Part shown: positions 19,388-28,000 of the stretch, piece after piece
Layout: each line of letters opens with the position of its first letter
How positions within the stretch are numbered: the first letter of the stretch is position 1
Virus record (IMG/VR): IMGVR_UViG_3300014962_000036
Span: 1-31,465 of that record
Direction: 5' to 3' (one strand)
DNA length: 31,465 nt
Origin: a virus
The notes under the pieces: model-generated
The model's database searches: none
What the model was told of the DNA's origin: nothing
What the model saw: the letters and a program-made list of their open reading frames with translations, nothing else
Position numbers and translations under genes: made by a program

Positions 19388-19951
19388 ATGGCTCTTAATT
19401 TAGATATATTGGTAGTTCCTACATATGATGTCCTTACGATGGGTGTGTTGGATGCTTCCTCTTACGATGTTCCTCCTACAAATCCTACACTGACTATTGT
19501 GGTTCCTGGTTTTGATCCTGTATCTATTCCATTTGCCCCTGCACAAATAAATATTCTCAATTCTTTCAATTTAGGATTGACGGCACTTGGTGAAGACCTT
19601 GTCCCAATTCCTGATGGTGTCTACACTCTTACATATTCCATTGACCCAGTAGTTTCAAACTATGTGACAAAGAATATAATGAGAGTGGATCAGATACAAG
19701 AAAGGTTTGACGAAGCATTCATGAAGCTTGACATGATGGAATGTGATTTGGCTATCAAGAAGCAACAAAAGGTGGATTTGGACAGTGTGTATTATTTTAT
19801 ACAGGGATCCATTGCTGCAGCAAATAATTGTGCTGTTGAAACATCTGTAAAGCTGTATCAACAAGCATCTAAAATGCTTAGTTACTTTTCCAAAGGAGAT
19901 TGTGGATGTTCAGGAACAAATTATACAACTAACGTAATATACAATTGCTAA
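19388..19951 (+). CDS. Conserved virion-region protein, 187 aa
   Basis: I start at ATG 19388 (MALNLDILVVPTYDVLTMGV); an in-frame TTG at 19379 overlaps the terminator tail and is less likely. The N-terminal 100 residues are beta (TLTIVVPGFDPVSIPFAPAQ, DGVYTLTYSID), followed by helices (MRVDQIQERFDEAFMKLDMM) and a Cys-bearing end (KGDCGCSG, VIYNC). The layout, a beta domain with IPDGVYxLTYSI then a CD-x-IK helix and a GCGC end, recurs in structural modules of Bacteroidota phages. Function unknown; probably virion or tail assembly. The stop overlaps the next ATG by one base (TAATG). Confidence 0.6.
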   Translation: MALNLDILVVPTYDVLTMGVLDASSYDVPPTNPTLTIVVPGFDPVSIPFAPAQINILNSFNLGLTALGEDLVPIPDGVYTLTYSIDPVVSNYVTKNIMRVDQIQERFDEAFMKLDMMECDLAIKKQQKVDLDSVYYFIQGSIAAANNCAVETSVKLYQQASKMLSYFSKGDCGCSGTNYTTNVIYNC

Positions 19952-20094
19952 TGGCTACTTGTAGTAAATGCGGAATGAACGTAGGTTGCGGATGTCAACT
20001 GATAAATGGATTGTGTGCAACCTGTAATGCAGCTCTTAAACAACTATCTCAAAAGTTCAAAAATGTTATCACCAAGACTTACCAATTGCGCTGA
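19951..20094 (+). CDS. Tiny zinc-ribbon protein, 47 aa
   Basis: A 47-codon gene starting in the stop of the previous gene (TAATG) and reading MATCSKCGMNVGCGCQLING then LCATCNAALKQ. CxxC (C4, C7), CxC (C13, C15) and CxxC (C22, C25) make a plausible zinc ribbon or knuckle, followed by a basic helix (LKQLSQKFKNVITKTYQLR). Translational coupling and the dense Cys pattern support it as real. The last 32 bases overlap the start of the next gene in another frame. Function unknown. Confidence 0.55.
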   Translation: MATCSKCGMNVGCGCQLINGLCATCNAALKQLSQKFKNVITKTYQLR

Positions 20095-20329
20095 ATGTGC
20101 TTCAATTCCTGTACTACTTGCAGACATTGATTGCAAGTTAACAGAATTGGCAAAGAATGCGTACAATAACATAGTGTTTTCTCTCAACAAACCCATCTGT
20201 GGAACATTGGTGAGCACACTGTTGAATTACAAGAGAATCTTGTTGTACAAGCACTGCAATCCAGATTATGCCTCTTGTTACACTGTTGAAAGTATAGCAA
20301 GTAGGGTAAAAGTGTTAATCAATAAATAA
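20063..20329 (+). CDS. Small conserved protein, 88 aa
   Basis: I choose ATG 20063 (MLSPRLTNCAECASIPVLLA) over an in-frame ATG at 20006, because the region before it is better explained by the zinc-ribbon gene. The product is about 88 residues and helical, with NCAECASIP, LADIDCKLTELAKNAYNN, and KHCNPDYASCYTVESIASRV. The pattern NCxxCAxIPxLLxDIDCxLxELAKNxYNN...LLNYKRIL...CNPDYAxCYTxExIASRVK is familiar from structural regions of Bacteroidota phages, but I know no function. The Cys pairs could bind zinc. Confidence 0.6.
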   Translation: MLSPRLTNCAECASIPVLLADIDCKLTELAKNAYNNIVFSLNKPICGTLVSTLLNYKRILLYKHCNPDYASCYTVESIASRVKVLINK

Positions 20330-20336
20330 TTCTAAA

Positions 20337-21461
20337 ATGTCATGCTCTAATTGCTATAATGGGTGCGCTGAAATAGTTTCAGATAAGTGCATCAAATATA
20401 CAGGGGTGGATGTACCTCTATTACAAATCTCCAATGGGGACACATTGTTCCACGTGGAACAACAGCTCATTACCTTTCTGTCATCGACATTAAACGGTAG
20501 TGGTATAAAGATAGCTCTTCAACCATCTGTATATTGTGAGATAGTTACAAAATATTTGCCTTGCTGCACAGATATTACATTGATTGATGTACTGAAAGCA
20601 TTAGTGCAAGCTGCCTGTGATTTGCAAGTGCAAGTGACAGCGTTGGCTGCTGACATGGCTACATTGAACGCAGATTACGATGTAAATTGTCTTTCGGGTG
20701 TAACTAATTCTTCAGATACACACGATGTTGTACAAGCTGTTATTACAAAACTTTGTTCTGTAAGTAGTGATTTGACAGCTCTTTCTCTCAATGTTGCATC
20801 AAATTATGTAGCCGTAGCAGATATTAATACATATATTGCCACCTATCTCGCATCTATTCCATCAGCAAATAAGGCATACAACAATATGGTTCCTTTTGTT
20901 GCAGTGGAATATTATGGTCCATTAGCCAACTATCCTAATCCAGGAGATGCACTGAGCATCACTGGACAAGGAACTGGATTTTGGGAAAAGGTGTATTTGT
21001 GTAATGGACTAAACAGCACCCCTGATAAACGTGGTAGAGTGGCAGTGGGAGCTATTTCAGGAGTTGGGGGAGGACCACTTTCTTCTGACGTAAATCCTGC
21101 AACAAGCCCTTTTAATCCAAACTATGGTAACGGAACTCTTGCTGGTTCAAATGCTGTAGCTCTCACAGCTTCACAAATACCTGCTCACACACATGTTTTG
21201 AGTATTGTAGATCCTGGACATGTACATCCAATTGGTAAGTTTTATTCAAGATATATTAACTACGGAACTGAAAATTCCACTCCTGTTCTTCAAAAGGAAC
21301 CAGGTGCCAATTCTTCATTGATAACTCCTGTCGTAGATAACAGTGCAACAACTGCCACCACAGGCATCACTGGTACAGCTTTGACTAATGTTGGCGGTGG
21401 AGGAGCTCATGCTAACAACCAACCAGCTATAGGATGTTATTACATAATGTATAAACCGTAA
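20337..21461 (+). CDS. Fibre protein with collar-type tip
   Basis: A 374-residue protein. The N-terminal 150 residues contain Cys pairs (MSCSNCYNGCAE, LPCCTDITL) and helices typical of a virion-attachment region (VQVTALAADMATLNADYDVN). From about residue 185 to the end it resembles phage tail-collar and short-fibre tips: GFWEKVYLCNGLNSTPDKRGR, then IPAHTHVLSIVDPGHVHP (281-298) with paired His residues as possible metal ligands, then GGGGAHANNQPAIGCYYIMY at the end. It is likely a trimeric receptor-binding or head/tail fibre. The gene is followed by two stacked hairpins and a new promoter. Confidence 0.7.
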   Translation: MSCSNCYNGCAEIVSDKCIKYTGVDVPLLQISNGDTLFHVEQQLITFLSSTLNGSGIKIALQPSVYCEIVTKYLPCCTDITLIDVLKALVQAACDLQVQVTALAADMATLNADYDVNCLSGVTNSSDTHDVVQAVITKLCSVSSDLTALSLNVASNYVAVADINTYIATYLASIPSANKAYNNMVPFVAVEYYGPLANYPNPGDALSITGQGTGFWEKVYLCNGLNSTPDKRGRVAVGAISGVGGGPLSSDVNPATSPFNPNYGNGTLAGSNAVALTASQIPAHTHVLSIVDPGHVHPIGKFYSRYINYGTENSTPVLQKEPGANSSLITPVVDNSATTATTGITGTALTNVGGGGAHANNQPAIGCYYIMYKP

Positions 21462-21466
21462 GATAT

Positions 21467-21528
21467 AAATTTTGCATTTGTTGGTTTTTGCAAAATTTAG
21501 CCCTGACATTTCTATGTTGGGGCTTTTT
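21467..21528 (+). terminator. Double hairpin with terminator
   Basis: Two abutting hairpins: AAATTTTGC/GCAAAATTT (21467-21475 with 21490-21498) and AGCCCTGACA/TGTTGGGGCT (21499-21508 with 21515-21524, two G.U pairs), then TTTTTAA. The wobble pairs are G.U on the plus strand, so this ends the rightward fibre-gene transcript. Confidence 0.8.
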
Positions 21529-21570
21529 AATCAATTTAATTAATAGATATAATTCATTAGGTTAAATTAA

Positions 21571-21602
21571 TTTGGATATTTTCAAACTATTTCTTATCTT
21601 CA
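21571..21602 (+). promoter_or_regulatory. Candidate promoter of the tail cluster
   Basis: TTTG (21571-21574), a 20-base spacer and TATCTTCA (21595-21602), matching TAnnTT of the -7 element but not the last two bases. It lies after the double terminator and 29 bases before the ATG at 21632. Confidence 0.45.
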
Positions 21603-21631
21603 CCTCAATTTTTTACCAAACAATTTCATAA

Positions 21632-22882
21632 ATGATTGATAATCAACACTTGCTAACCCAGCTTGAACAATTATTGAGTTGGAAGAAAAGTAAAAAATTC
21701 TACGCAGAAAAGCTTGGAGTTACAGAAGTTGAAGTGGAAACCCTTTTGAGGGAATTGAAGGATAGGGAGATTTTAACAAATGACGCAGAAACTGCAAACT
21801 ACATATCAACTTTGGAAGATATAGTAGTGCAATATAAGGAGGATTTGAAAGATGGGCTTGGTGAAATAATTATCAACTCTCCTGATGAAATCCGAACATT
21901 GGATGAACTTATTGAAAAATGTAAGATTGATACATCTAAATGGGAGATAACTAAATATGTACAAAACTACTGGGGCAATTCTTCTCACCCTTATTGGCAA
22001 GTGAAAGCTTGGCTCTCAAGGAAAAAAGAAGAGCAAGTGTTTCAGGACACATTTATAGATTTTCTATCCTCCTATCAACCATCTTCAGGAAAGGTGGAAC
22101 CAGTTGAATATGAACCTTCTAAGGCGTTTGGGTGTCTGGTGATAAATAAACAAGATGCCCATTTTGATAAATACGATGTCGATGGAAACAATGACATCAA
22201 TGACAGATTCAACAATGTGTTGACTAAAATCCAAGTGATAGTAACCCAAGCATCACTAGGAAGTAATCTTGAAAAGATTGTTTACATTGTAGGGTCTGAC
22301 GAATTCAATAGTGAATTTACAGGAACCACTACAAAGGGAACTCCTCAAGAGAACATAGATTCATATCACTCCACGTTTGAGCAAATCTGCAATCATGAAA
22401 TAGCTGTGATATCTCTTCTGCTAGAAGCATCTTTTCAAGTGGAGGTGGTTTACGTTGCAGGAAATCATGATGAATATGTAGGATGGCATTTGGTTAATTG
22501 GCTGAACACCTACTTTAGGGATGAGAAAAGGGTGACATTTGATGGCTCTCCGAAGTATAGAAAGTATCTAAGTTATGGATGCAGCGCATTGATGTTCAAT
22601 CATGGAGATGTAATAAAACCTGCAAAACTGGCTGCAATATTTCCTATGGAATACAAGAACAAGTGGTCAGAGCATGATAACTTCTATATTTTCACAGGAG
22701 ACAAACACCATGAAGTGAGTCAAGATTTCAATGGTATAAAATTCTATCAAATCCCAGCGTTCTCAAATGCTAAAAGCAAATGGGATGAAAAGAATGGTTA
22801 CACTTGCACAAAAGCGGAAGTGACAGCTTTTCTTATTGAGAGGTTTGAAGGATTGACAAATATATTCAAACAGAACTTATAA
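21632..22882 (+). CDS. HTH-metallophosphoesterase
   Basis: A 416-residue protein. Residues 1-50 suggest a helix-turn-helix (SKKFYAEKLGVTEVEVETLL). Residues 165-375 carry calcineurin-like phosphoesterase motifs: QDAHFD (D175, H177), GSDEFN (221-226) in place of GDxxD, GNHDE (277-281), HGD (324-326), and GDKHH (356-360). Between motifs II and III is TTTKGTPQ (232-239), which I recall from phage members of the family. It should hydrolyse a phosphodiester or phosphomonoester with two metal ions; the substrate is unknown. It heads the tail cluster behind promoter 21571-21602 and shares one base with the following gene, so it is made together with connector proteins. Confidence 0.75.
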   Translation: MIDNQHLLTQLEQLLSWKKSKKFYAEKLGVTEVEVETLLRELKDREILTNDAETANYISTLEDIVVQYKEDLKDGLGEIIINSPDEIRTLDELIEKCKIDTSKWEITKYVQNYWGNSSHPYWQVKAWLSRKKEEQVFQDTFIDFLSSYQPSSGKVEPVEYEPSKAFGCLVINKQDAHFDKYDVDGNNDINDRFNNVLTKIQVIVTQASLGSNLEKIVYIVGSDEFNSEFTGTTTKGTPQENIDSYHSTFEQICNHEIAVISLLLEASFQVEVVYVAGNHDEYVGWHLVNWLNTYFRDEKRVTFDGSPKYRKYLSYGCSALMFNHGDVIKPAKLAAIFPMEYKNKWSEHDNFYIFTGDKHHEVSQDFNGIKFYQIPAFSNAKSKWDEKNGYTCTKAEVTAFLIERFEGLTNIFKQNL

Positions 22883-23613
22883 TGGCAACATTAAGAAAAT
22901 TGGTCTCAGATGTGAGGGCTATGCATAGATTGCTCTCTACGGATGCAGTTATCACTGATAGGGTGATTGCTTCTGAGATTAAGAATAACACTCTCCTTTT
23001 GGTAAAAAGGGAGACCAATCTTAGGAAGCTTTGGGCTACGAGCACAATATTTACTACTATTCCTTGTTTGGAAATGGTGGAAGTTCCTATTTCTGAATGT
23101 TGTGATTATGCTGATCCCTGCACTGTTGCAAGAAGCAAATACAAACTTCCAAAGATAGCAGAAGGTAATTATCAATATCTGATTCAGGGAGTATATTCCA
23201 TAAATGCCATGAGTGGCACAGGAAAGAAAATAAAAGAAATAACTATAAACAGGTATGTTAATCTTCTGAAGCTCCCAGTAATAAAAAAAGAAGAATACTA
23301 TTGGATATCAAATGGTTACCTGTATATAAGTAATCCAATGTTACAGGCAGTTCGTATAAGTGCTTATTTTGAAGAAGATGTAAATAACGAACTTCTCTAC
23401 CCTCAAGATTGTGAATGTAATAAACAACCTGTGACAACAGAAGAGTGGTGCATGAATCCTCTTGATAAGGAGTATGCTTGTCCAGGTTATTTGGAAAAGC
23501 AAGTGTTAGAGCTCACTTCTCAGAAACTCCTTAGTACATATTTTAGGGTGAAGGAAGACATAACATCAAATAACTTAGATGGACAAGCTGCAAATGTACC
23601 AAATAACCAATGA
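22882..23613 (+). CDS. Putative connector/ring protein
   Basis: A 243-residue protein. The helical start (MATLRKLVSDVRAMHRLLST) and DRVIASEIKNNTLLLVKRET precede a beta region with Cys (LEMVEVPISECCDYADPC), then INRYVNLLKLPVIKKEEYYW and GYLYISNPMLQAVRISAYFE, and a helical end, PGYLEKQVLELTSQKLLSTY. The build (helix bundle, beta domain with PxLxxVRIxAyFE, helical C-terminus) is that of crAss-like neck ring proteins; exact ring not assigned. Its start shares one base with the phosphoesterase stop, and it overlaps the IHF-like gene by 4 bases. Confidence 0.6.
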   Translation: MATLRKLVSDVRAMHRLLSTDAVITDRVIASEIKNNTLLLVKRETNLRKLWATSTIFTTIPCLEMVEVPISECCDYADPCTVARSKYKLPKIAEGNYQYLIQGVYSINAMSGTGKKIKEITINRYVNLLKLPVIKKEEYYWISNGYLYISNPMLQAVRISAYFEEDVNNELLYPQDCECNKQPVTTEEWCMNPLDKEYACPGYLEKQVLELTSQKLLSTYFRVKEDITSNNLDGQAANVPNNQ

Positions 23614-24083
23614 GAGTAGCAATTGATTGGCGAAGTGCAAGTAAAGAAAACTACAATAATTTTTGCAGGAAGCATCCTTCTCTAAAACTTTCCTTTGATG
23701 AATGGAAGAATATTGTGTATTCTTTCAACGAAGCTTTCAGAAATTACATACTTGAAACTGGAGAAAAAGCCAAGCTTCCTTATGGAATTGGTGAATTCTC
23801 TATTAATAAAAAGAAACGTAGAAAATTAAAAGGTCTGAACAATGAATTTATCAATCTTCCTATTGACTGGCAAAAGACAAAAGAAAAGGGTAAACGAATA
23901 TACAATTTCAACTACCACACTGAGGGGTATTTCTTTGGTTGGATGTGGTTCAGAAAATCAGCAAGATTTAAACATGCAGATCTTTGGTATTTTAAACCTT
24001 CAAGAGTGACTTCCAGATTATTGTCACACTACCTAAAAATTGATGATAAATACCAACACATCTATAGAACTTGGAAAATTTAA
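23610..24083 (+). CDS. IHF-like protein
   Basis: A 157-residue protein. Residues about 29-70 recall the HU/IHF core: FDEWKNIVYSFNEAFRNYIL, then KAKLPYGIGEFSINKKKRR, where PYGIGEFSINKKKRR parallels PGFGxFxxxxRxAR. The C-terminal 85 residues (basic and aromatic, e.g. GYFFGWMWFRKSARFKHADL) are not part of HU. IHF-like genes inside the tail cluster are characteristic of crAss-like phages. It may bind DNA in the capsid or neck, or be a structural descendant that lost DNA binding. It is the second IHF-like gene in the window (the first is at 5503-5916) and overlaps its left neighbour by 4 bases. Confidence 0.6.
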   Translation: MRVAIDWRSASKENYNNFCRKHPSLKLSFDEWKNIVYSFNEAFRNYILETGEKAKLPYGIGEFSINKKKRRKLKGLNNEFINLPIDWQKTKEKGKRIYNFNYHTEGYFFGWMWFRKSARFKHADLWYFKPSRVTSRLLSHYLKIDDKYQHIYRTWKI

Positions 24084-24086
24084 AAT

Positions 24087-25049
24087 ATGTCATACTATTA
24101 TAAATACGATTTCATTTCCCCTGAAGTTGTGTATTCTACTGTAAAAGAAGAACTCAAAAGTTATTTTGATACAGGAGCTGTTGATGACTTGATGTTTCCC
24201 ACCTATCTCGACAAATGTCTAAGAAAACTGGGAAGGTCAAGTTATGTCATTTCTGAGGAACCTTTAGAAATAGATGATTTCCAAGCAAGGCTTCCAGATA
24301 ACTTTTATGCTGTAAGGGAGGCGTGGATGTGCACAGAGATTCCACAATACCCCTATCAAACAGCAAATTCTTTTTATTCCCAAGCGGCTTCGGAGACCAC
24401 TATACAAGTGAGTCCCATTATATCAAATGGCACTCCTTGCACGGCAAATTGTCCTCCTGACAATTGCACATGTATGCCTGATCTTATTCAGGCAGTGTAT
24501 AAGACCAATCACCAGATGACAAGGTCTTATAAAAAATCCTATCTTCTAAAACCTGGCAATATTTCTGCAAGGAGCAAGTGTGATGTGGAATACACAAATG
24601 CTTGGAATTTCACAGCAACAAATCCCTTGCTACACGAATTCACCCCAGGTTCTGCAGGATATGATTCATTTGATATAAGAGACAATAAATTTGTCACTAA
24701 TTTCAGGACAGGGATAGTGCATTTGATATTTTATGCAAATGAATATGATAATTCAGGAAACCAACTTCTTCCTGACAACTATCGTATCAGGGAATATGTA
24801 GAAGCATTTATTAAGTATAAAGTATTTGAGACATTGTCAAATCAGATAAACGATGAGACATTTGACCAAATACAAAAGAAACTTGCATATTACAAGCAGC
24901 TTTCTGAGGAAGCTTTCATCATGGCTAACATAGAAATCAAGAAACAAGATGTCTATGTAAAACAACGAAGGATAAAGCAAGACCTCAACAGGTTCAACAT
25001 GTATGAACTTCCCAATAGAATTTCTAGGAATTGGCGTAGAAATAACTAA
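24087..25049 (+). CDS. P22 gp4-like tail stabilisation protein
   Basis: A 320-residue protein. The N-terminus SYYYKYDFISPEVVYSTVKE followed by LKSYFDTGAVDDLMFPTYLD, CLRKLGRSSYVISEEPL and FQARLPDNFYAVREAWM is the pattern I associate with the crAss-like tail stabilisation protein related to P22 gp4. The middle holds a small Cys cluster (CTANCPPDNCTCMPD). The C-terminus is a long helix (QIQKKLAYYKQLSEEAFIMA) ending in basic residues. Such proteins form a ring below the portal that seals DNA in. It lies just before the muzzle gene, as expected. Confidence 0.7.
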   Translation: MSYYYKYDFISPEVVYSTVKEELKSYFDTGAVDDLMFPTYLDKCLRKLGRSSYVISEEPLEIDDFQARLPDNFYAVREAWMCTEIPQYPYQTANSFYSQAASETTIQVSPIISNGTPCTANCPPDNCTCMPDLIQAVYKTNHQMTRSYKKSYLLKPGNISARSKCDVEYTNAWNFTATNPLLHEFTPGSAGYDSFDIRDNKFVTNFRTGIVHLIFYANEYDNSGNQLLPDNYRIREYVEAFIKYKVFETLSNQINDETFDQIQKKLAYYKQLSEEAFIMANIEIKKQDVYVKQRRIKQDLNRFNMYELPNRISRNWRRNN

Positions 25050-25051
25050 TC

Positions 25052-28000
25052 ATGGCTGACGAGCAACAATCAAACATAAAGCAGGAAAGCAACGTTGCTG
25101 TGGCAGGTCTAAATATGGACCAAACCCTTAATCAAGTTCAAAGGGGAAAGCTCACTTATGCATTAAATGCTGCTGTTGAGAATTACGATGCTTCTGGTGT
25201 AAATTACCAGAATGAACCAGGGAACGAACTTTGTTTGAATTTCCCTGAGAACTATCATGTTATTGGTACACATAGCATTCTTGAGCAAGGAAAACATATA
25301 TTCTTTTTAACTGACCCTGAAACAGGAGATAGTGAAATTGGATATATGGATAATAATGATTGTATATATAAGACATACATAAATGCAAAATGTCTGAATT
25401 TCAACATCAACAATCCTATACACAAGTCAGTACATAAAATTACTAATTGCAGTACAGAAATATACTGGACAGACGGGGTGAATCCTCGTAGATACTTGGA
25501 TATCAACAACTTACCTTATAAAATTGCACCAGGATCTGATGTTTGTGACAATGAAACAATTCCCCAAATAGACTGTAATAAACTAAGTGTACAGCCTAAT
25601 TTCAATATTCCTCAGCTTGAGGTAGTTGATGTTGTCAATGGAGGAGACCTAACTGCAGGAACTTATCAGTTTGCAATACAATATAGTGATGTTAACGGAA
25701 ATGCTTACACTTCCTATTATTCCATCACAAATCCTACACCGATATCAAATCCTGATATCACTACACCAGACTTCAATTACTCCGTAGGAAAGTCAATAGT
25801 ATTGAATATATCAAACATTGACATTACAGGATACTTCCAATATTTCAATTTGGCAGTGATCAAAACTGTCAACGCAATTACGTCAGTGGAACTGGTAGGT
25901 ACATATTTCATTGATACAAACAATAAACAATTCACTTACACTGGACAGAACAAAACTCAAATAAGACTCACTGTTGATGATGTATTTGAGAAGTTTCCAT
26001 ATTACGAGATTGCTGAAGATATAACATCTGTTGAAGACACTCTTGTTTGGAAGGGGTTGACGTCCATAGATAGAATCAACTATCAGCAAATTGCCAATCA
26101 AATAAAACTGCAATGGCAAAGCTATAAGCTTCCTGCTACAGAAAACTATGCAGATGAACTGAACGCTACCAATCTTAGAGGATATTTAAGAGATGAAGTG
26201 TATGCTTTTGAGGTTGTTTTTCTTTTAAAGAACGGCAAACAGACAGATGGATTTCATATCCCTGGAAGAACAATTTCTGCAACAGAAGCAAGCTTACCTA
26301 ATATCCCTAATACTAACCCAGACTTCATAGGTGATGGTACAAGTGCTCCTTATTGGAAGATTTACAACACAGCTTCCGTAATAGGGGATGCTATAGGAGA
26401 AAACATTAACTCTGCCACTCCTTATAAATATGGAGAGTTTGCATATTGGGAATCTGAGGAAACTTATCCTTGTAACACTGATGTGTGGGGAGAATTGGCA
26501 AGTCAGCCCATCAGACATCATAAGTTTCCAGATGTAAGGGTGAGTCCTATATTTGAAAGTGGTTTATACACTGTTACTCCAAACATGCCAGTTGTAATGG
26601 AGGAGCGTTCTGTGTTTCCTTTGGGCGTAAAGTTTGATGTACAGCAAGTGATTGCTCTTATACAGACATCATCGCTTACACAAGAACAGAAAGATAACAT
26701 TGCAGGATTTAAGATAGTGAGAGGTGACAGGAGCACCAATAAATCAATTATTGCAAAAGGTATTCTTAGGAACGTAGGTAAGTATGATAGGGAAGGAACT
26801 TCTTATTATTTTCCAAACTATCCATACAATGACCTTAGGCAAGACCCATTTATTCTGCAGAAAAGCAATGCTTACACTAATAGTGGAGATCCCTATTCAA
26901 GTGGATGCAACACTTTCAGGATATATGGCGTAGTGGCAAGTGGTTCTTACACCTATACAGATTGCTACACAAATACGGTGGTTACAAAAACACTTTCCGT
27001 AGGAGATGATTTTAGTATATGTTCCCTCACCCGTCCTACATTCTCTTCTGCAGGAATAGCGTCAATAACACAAACGTCATTTGCTACATACAAACTCACT
27101 TGCTATGGTCCTGGAATTTGTGAGTTCATAACTTATGGTGATATAGGTGCTGCAAATCCTCTTGCAAGTGTACTAAGTGGCACATCTCTCACTGTTATAT
27201 CATATCTATATCCATCTCGCCCAGCATCAAGTGTAACCTACACTATTGAGAAAGTGAGTGTAAACGGTGTGAATGGATGTGCACCAACTCCTTTGAATGC
27301 ATATGATTACACTGATGTAGGACTAAGGCAAGTGTTCAATTCTCCAGAAACTTCTTTTGGCAATCCCACTCTTGGAAATGTACTAAAATTAGAAAGTGCA
27401 ATATTTGGTGCTGGAAAAGCACATCATGTTGAAGTGAAGAAACATGCAATGTATAAACTTGTTTCTGCTGAAGCTCAACAGGATGCATTGCTTTCAAGTA
27501 CAAAGATAGCTAATATTACAGGCACGTTTGATGCTAGTGCAATGTTTGTGGCATATCAGTCATACTTGACAATATATATAAATGGAATAACAAGAAGAAA
27601 TTACGCATATTCATATAACTCAAGAGCGCAATATGATTACTGGGCACCAATAGACAATAATCTTGGAATAAAGCAGAGGGTTATTGACAATGCTCAGTAT
27701 CTCTTCTCTGGAGTACAGAACATTGGTGAAACAATAAATTTCAATAATTACAATAGAGAATCATCTGTTTATATTAAAACTAACACTTCTCTTCCTGTTC
27801 CAAACAAAACAAATAGCCTATGGATTGGACCAGTGGATCCATCAATAGAGGATGTTTCTAGATGGACAATATCTGAAAAGAACAATTGCAATACTCCTGA
27901 GAATCAGTTTGATATAAAGGTGGTATCCTACTATGCTTCAATAAAGAACAACCTCGTAAACCAATGGGGTCAAATATATTCATACAATACAATAGACACA

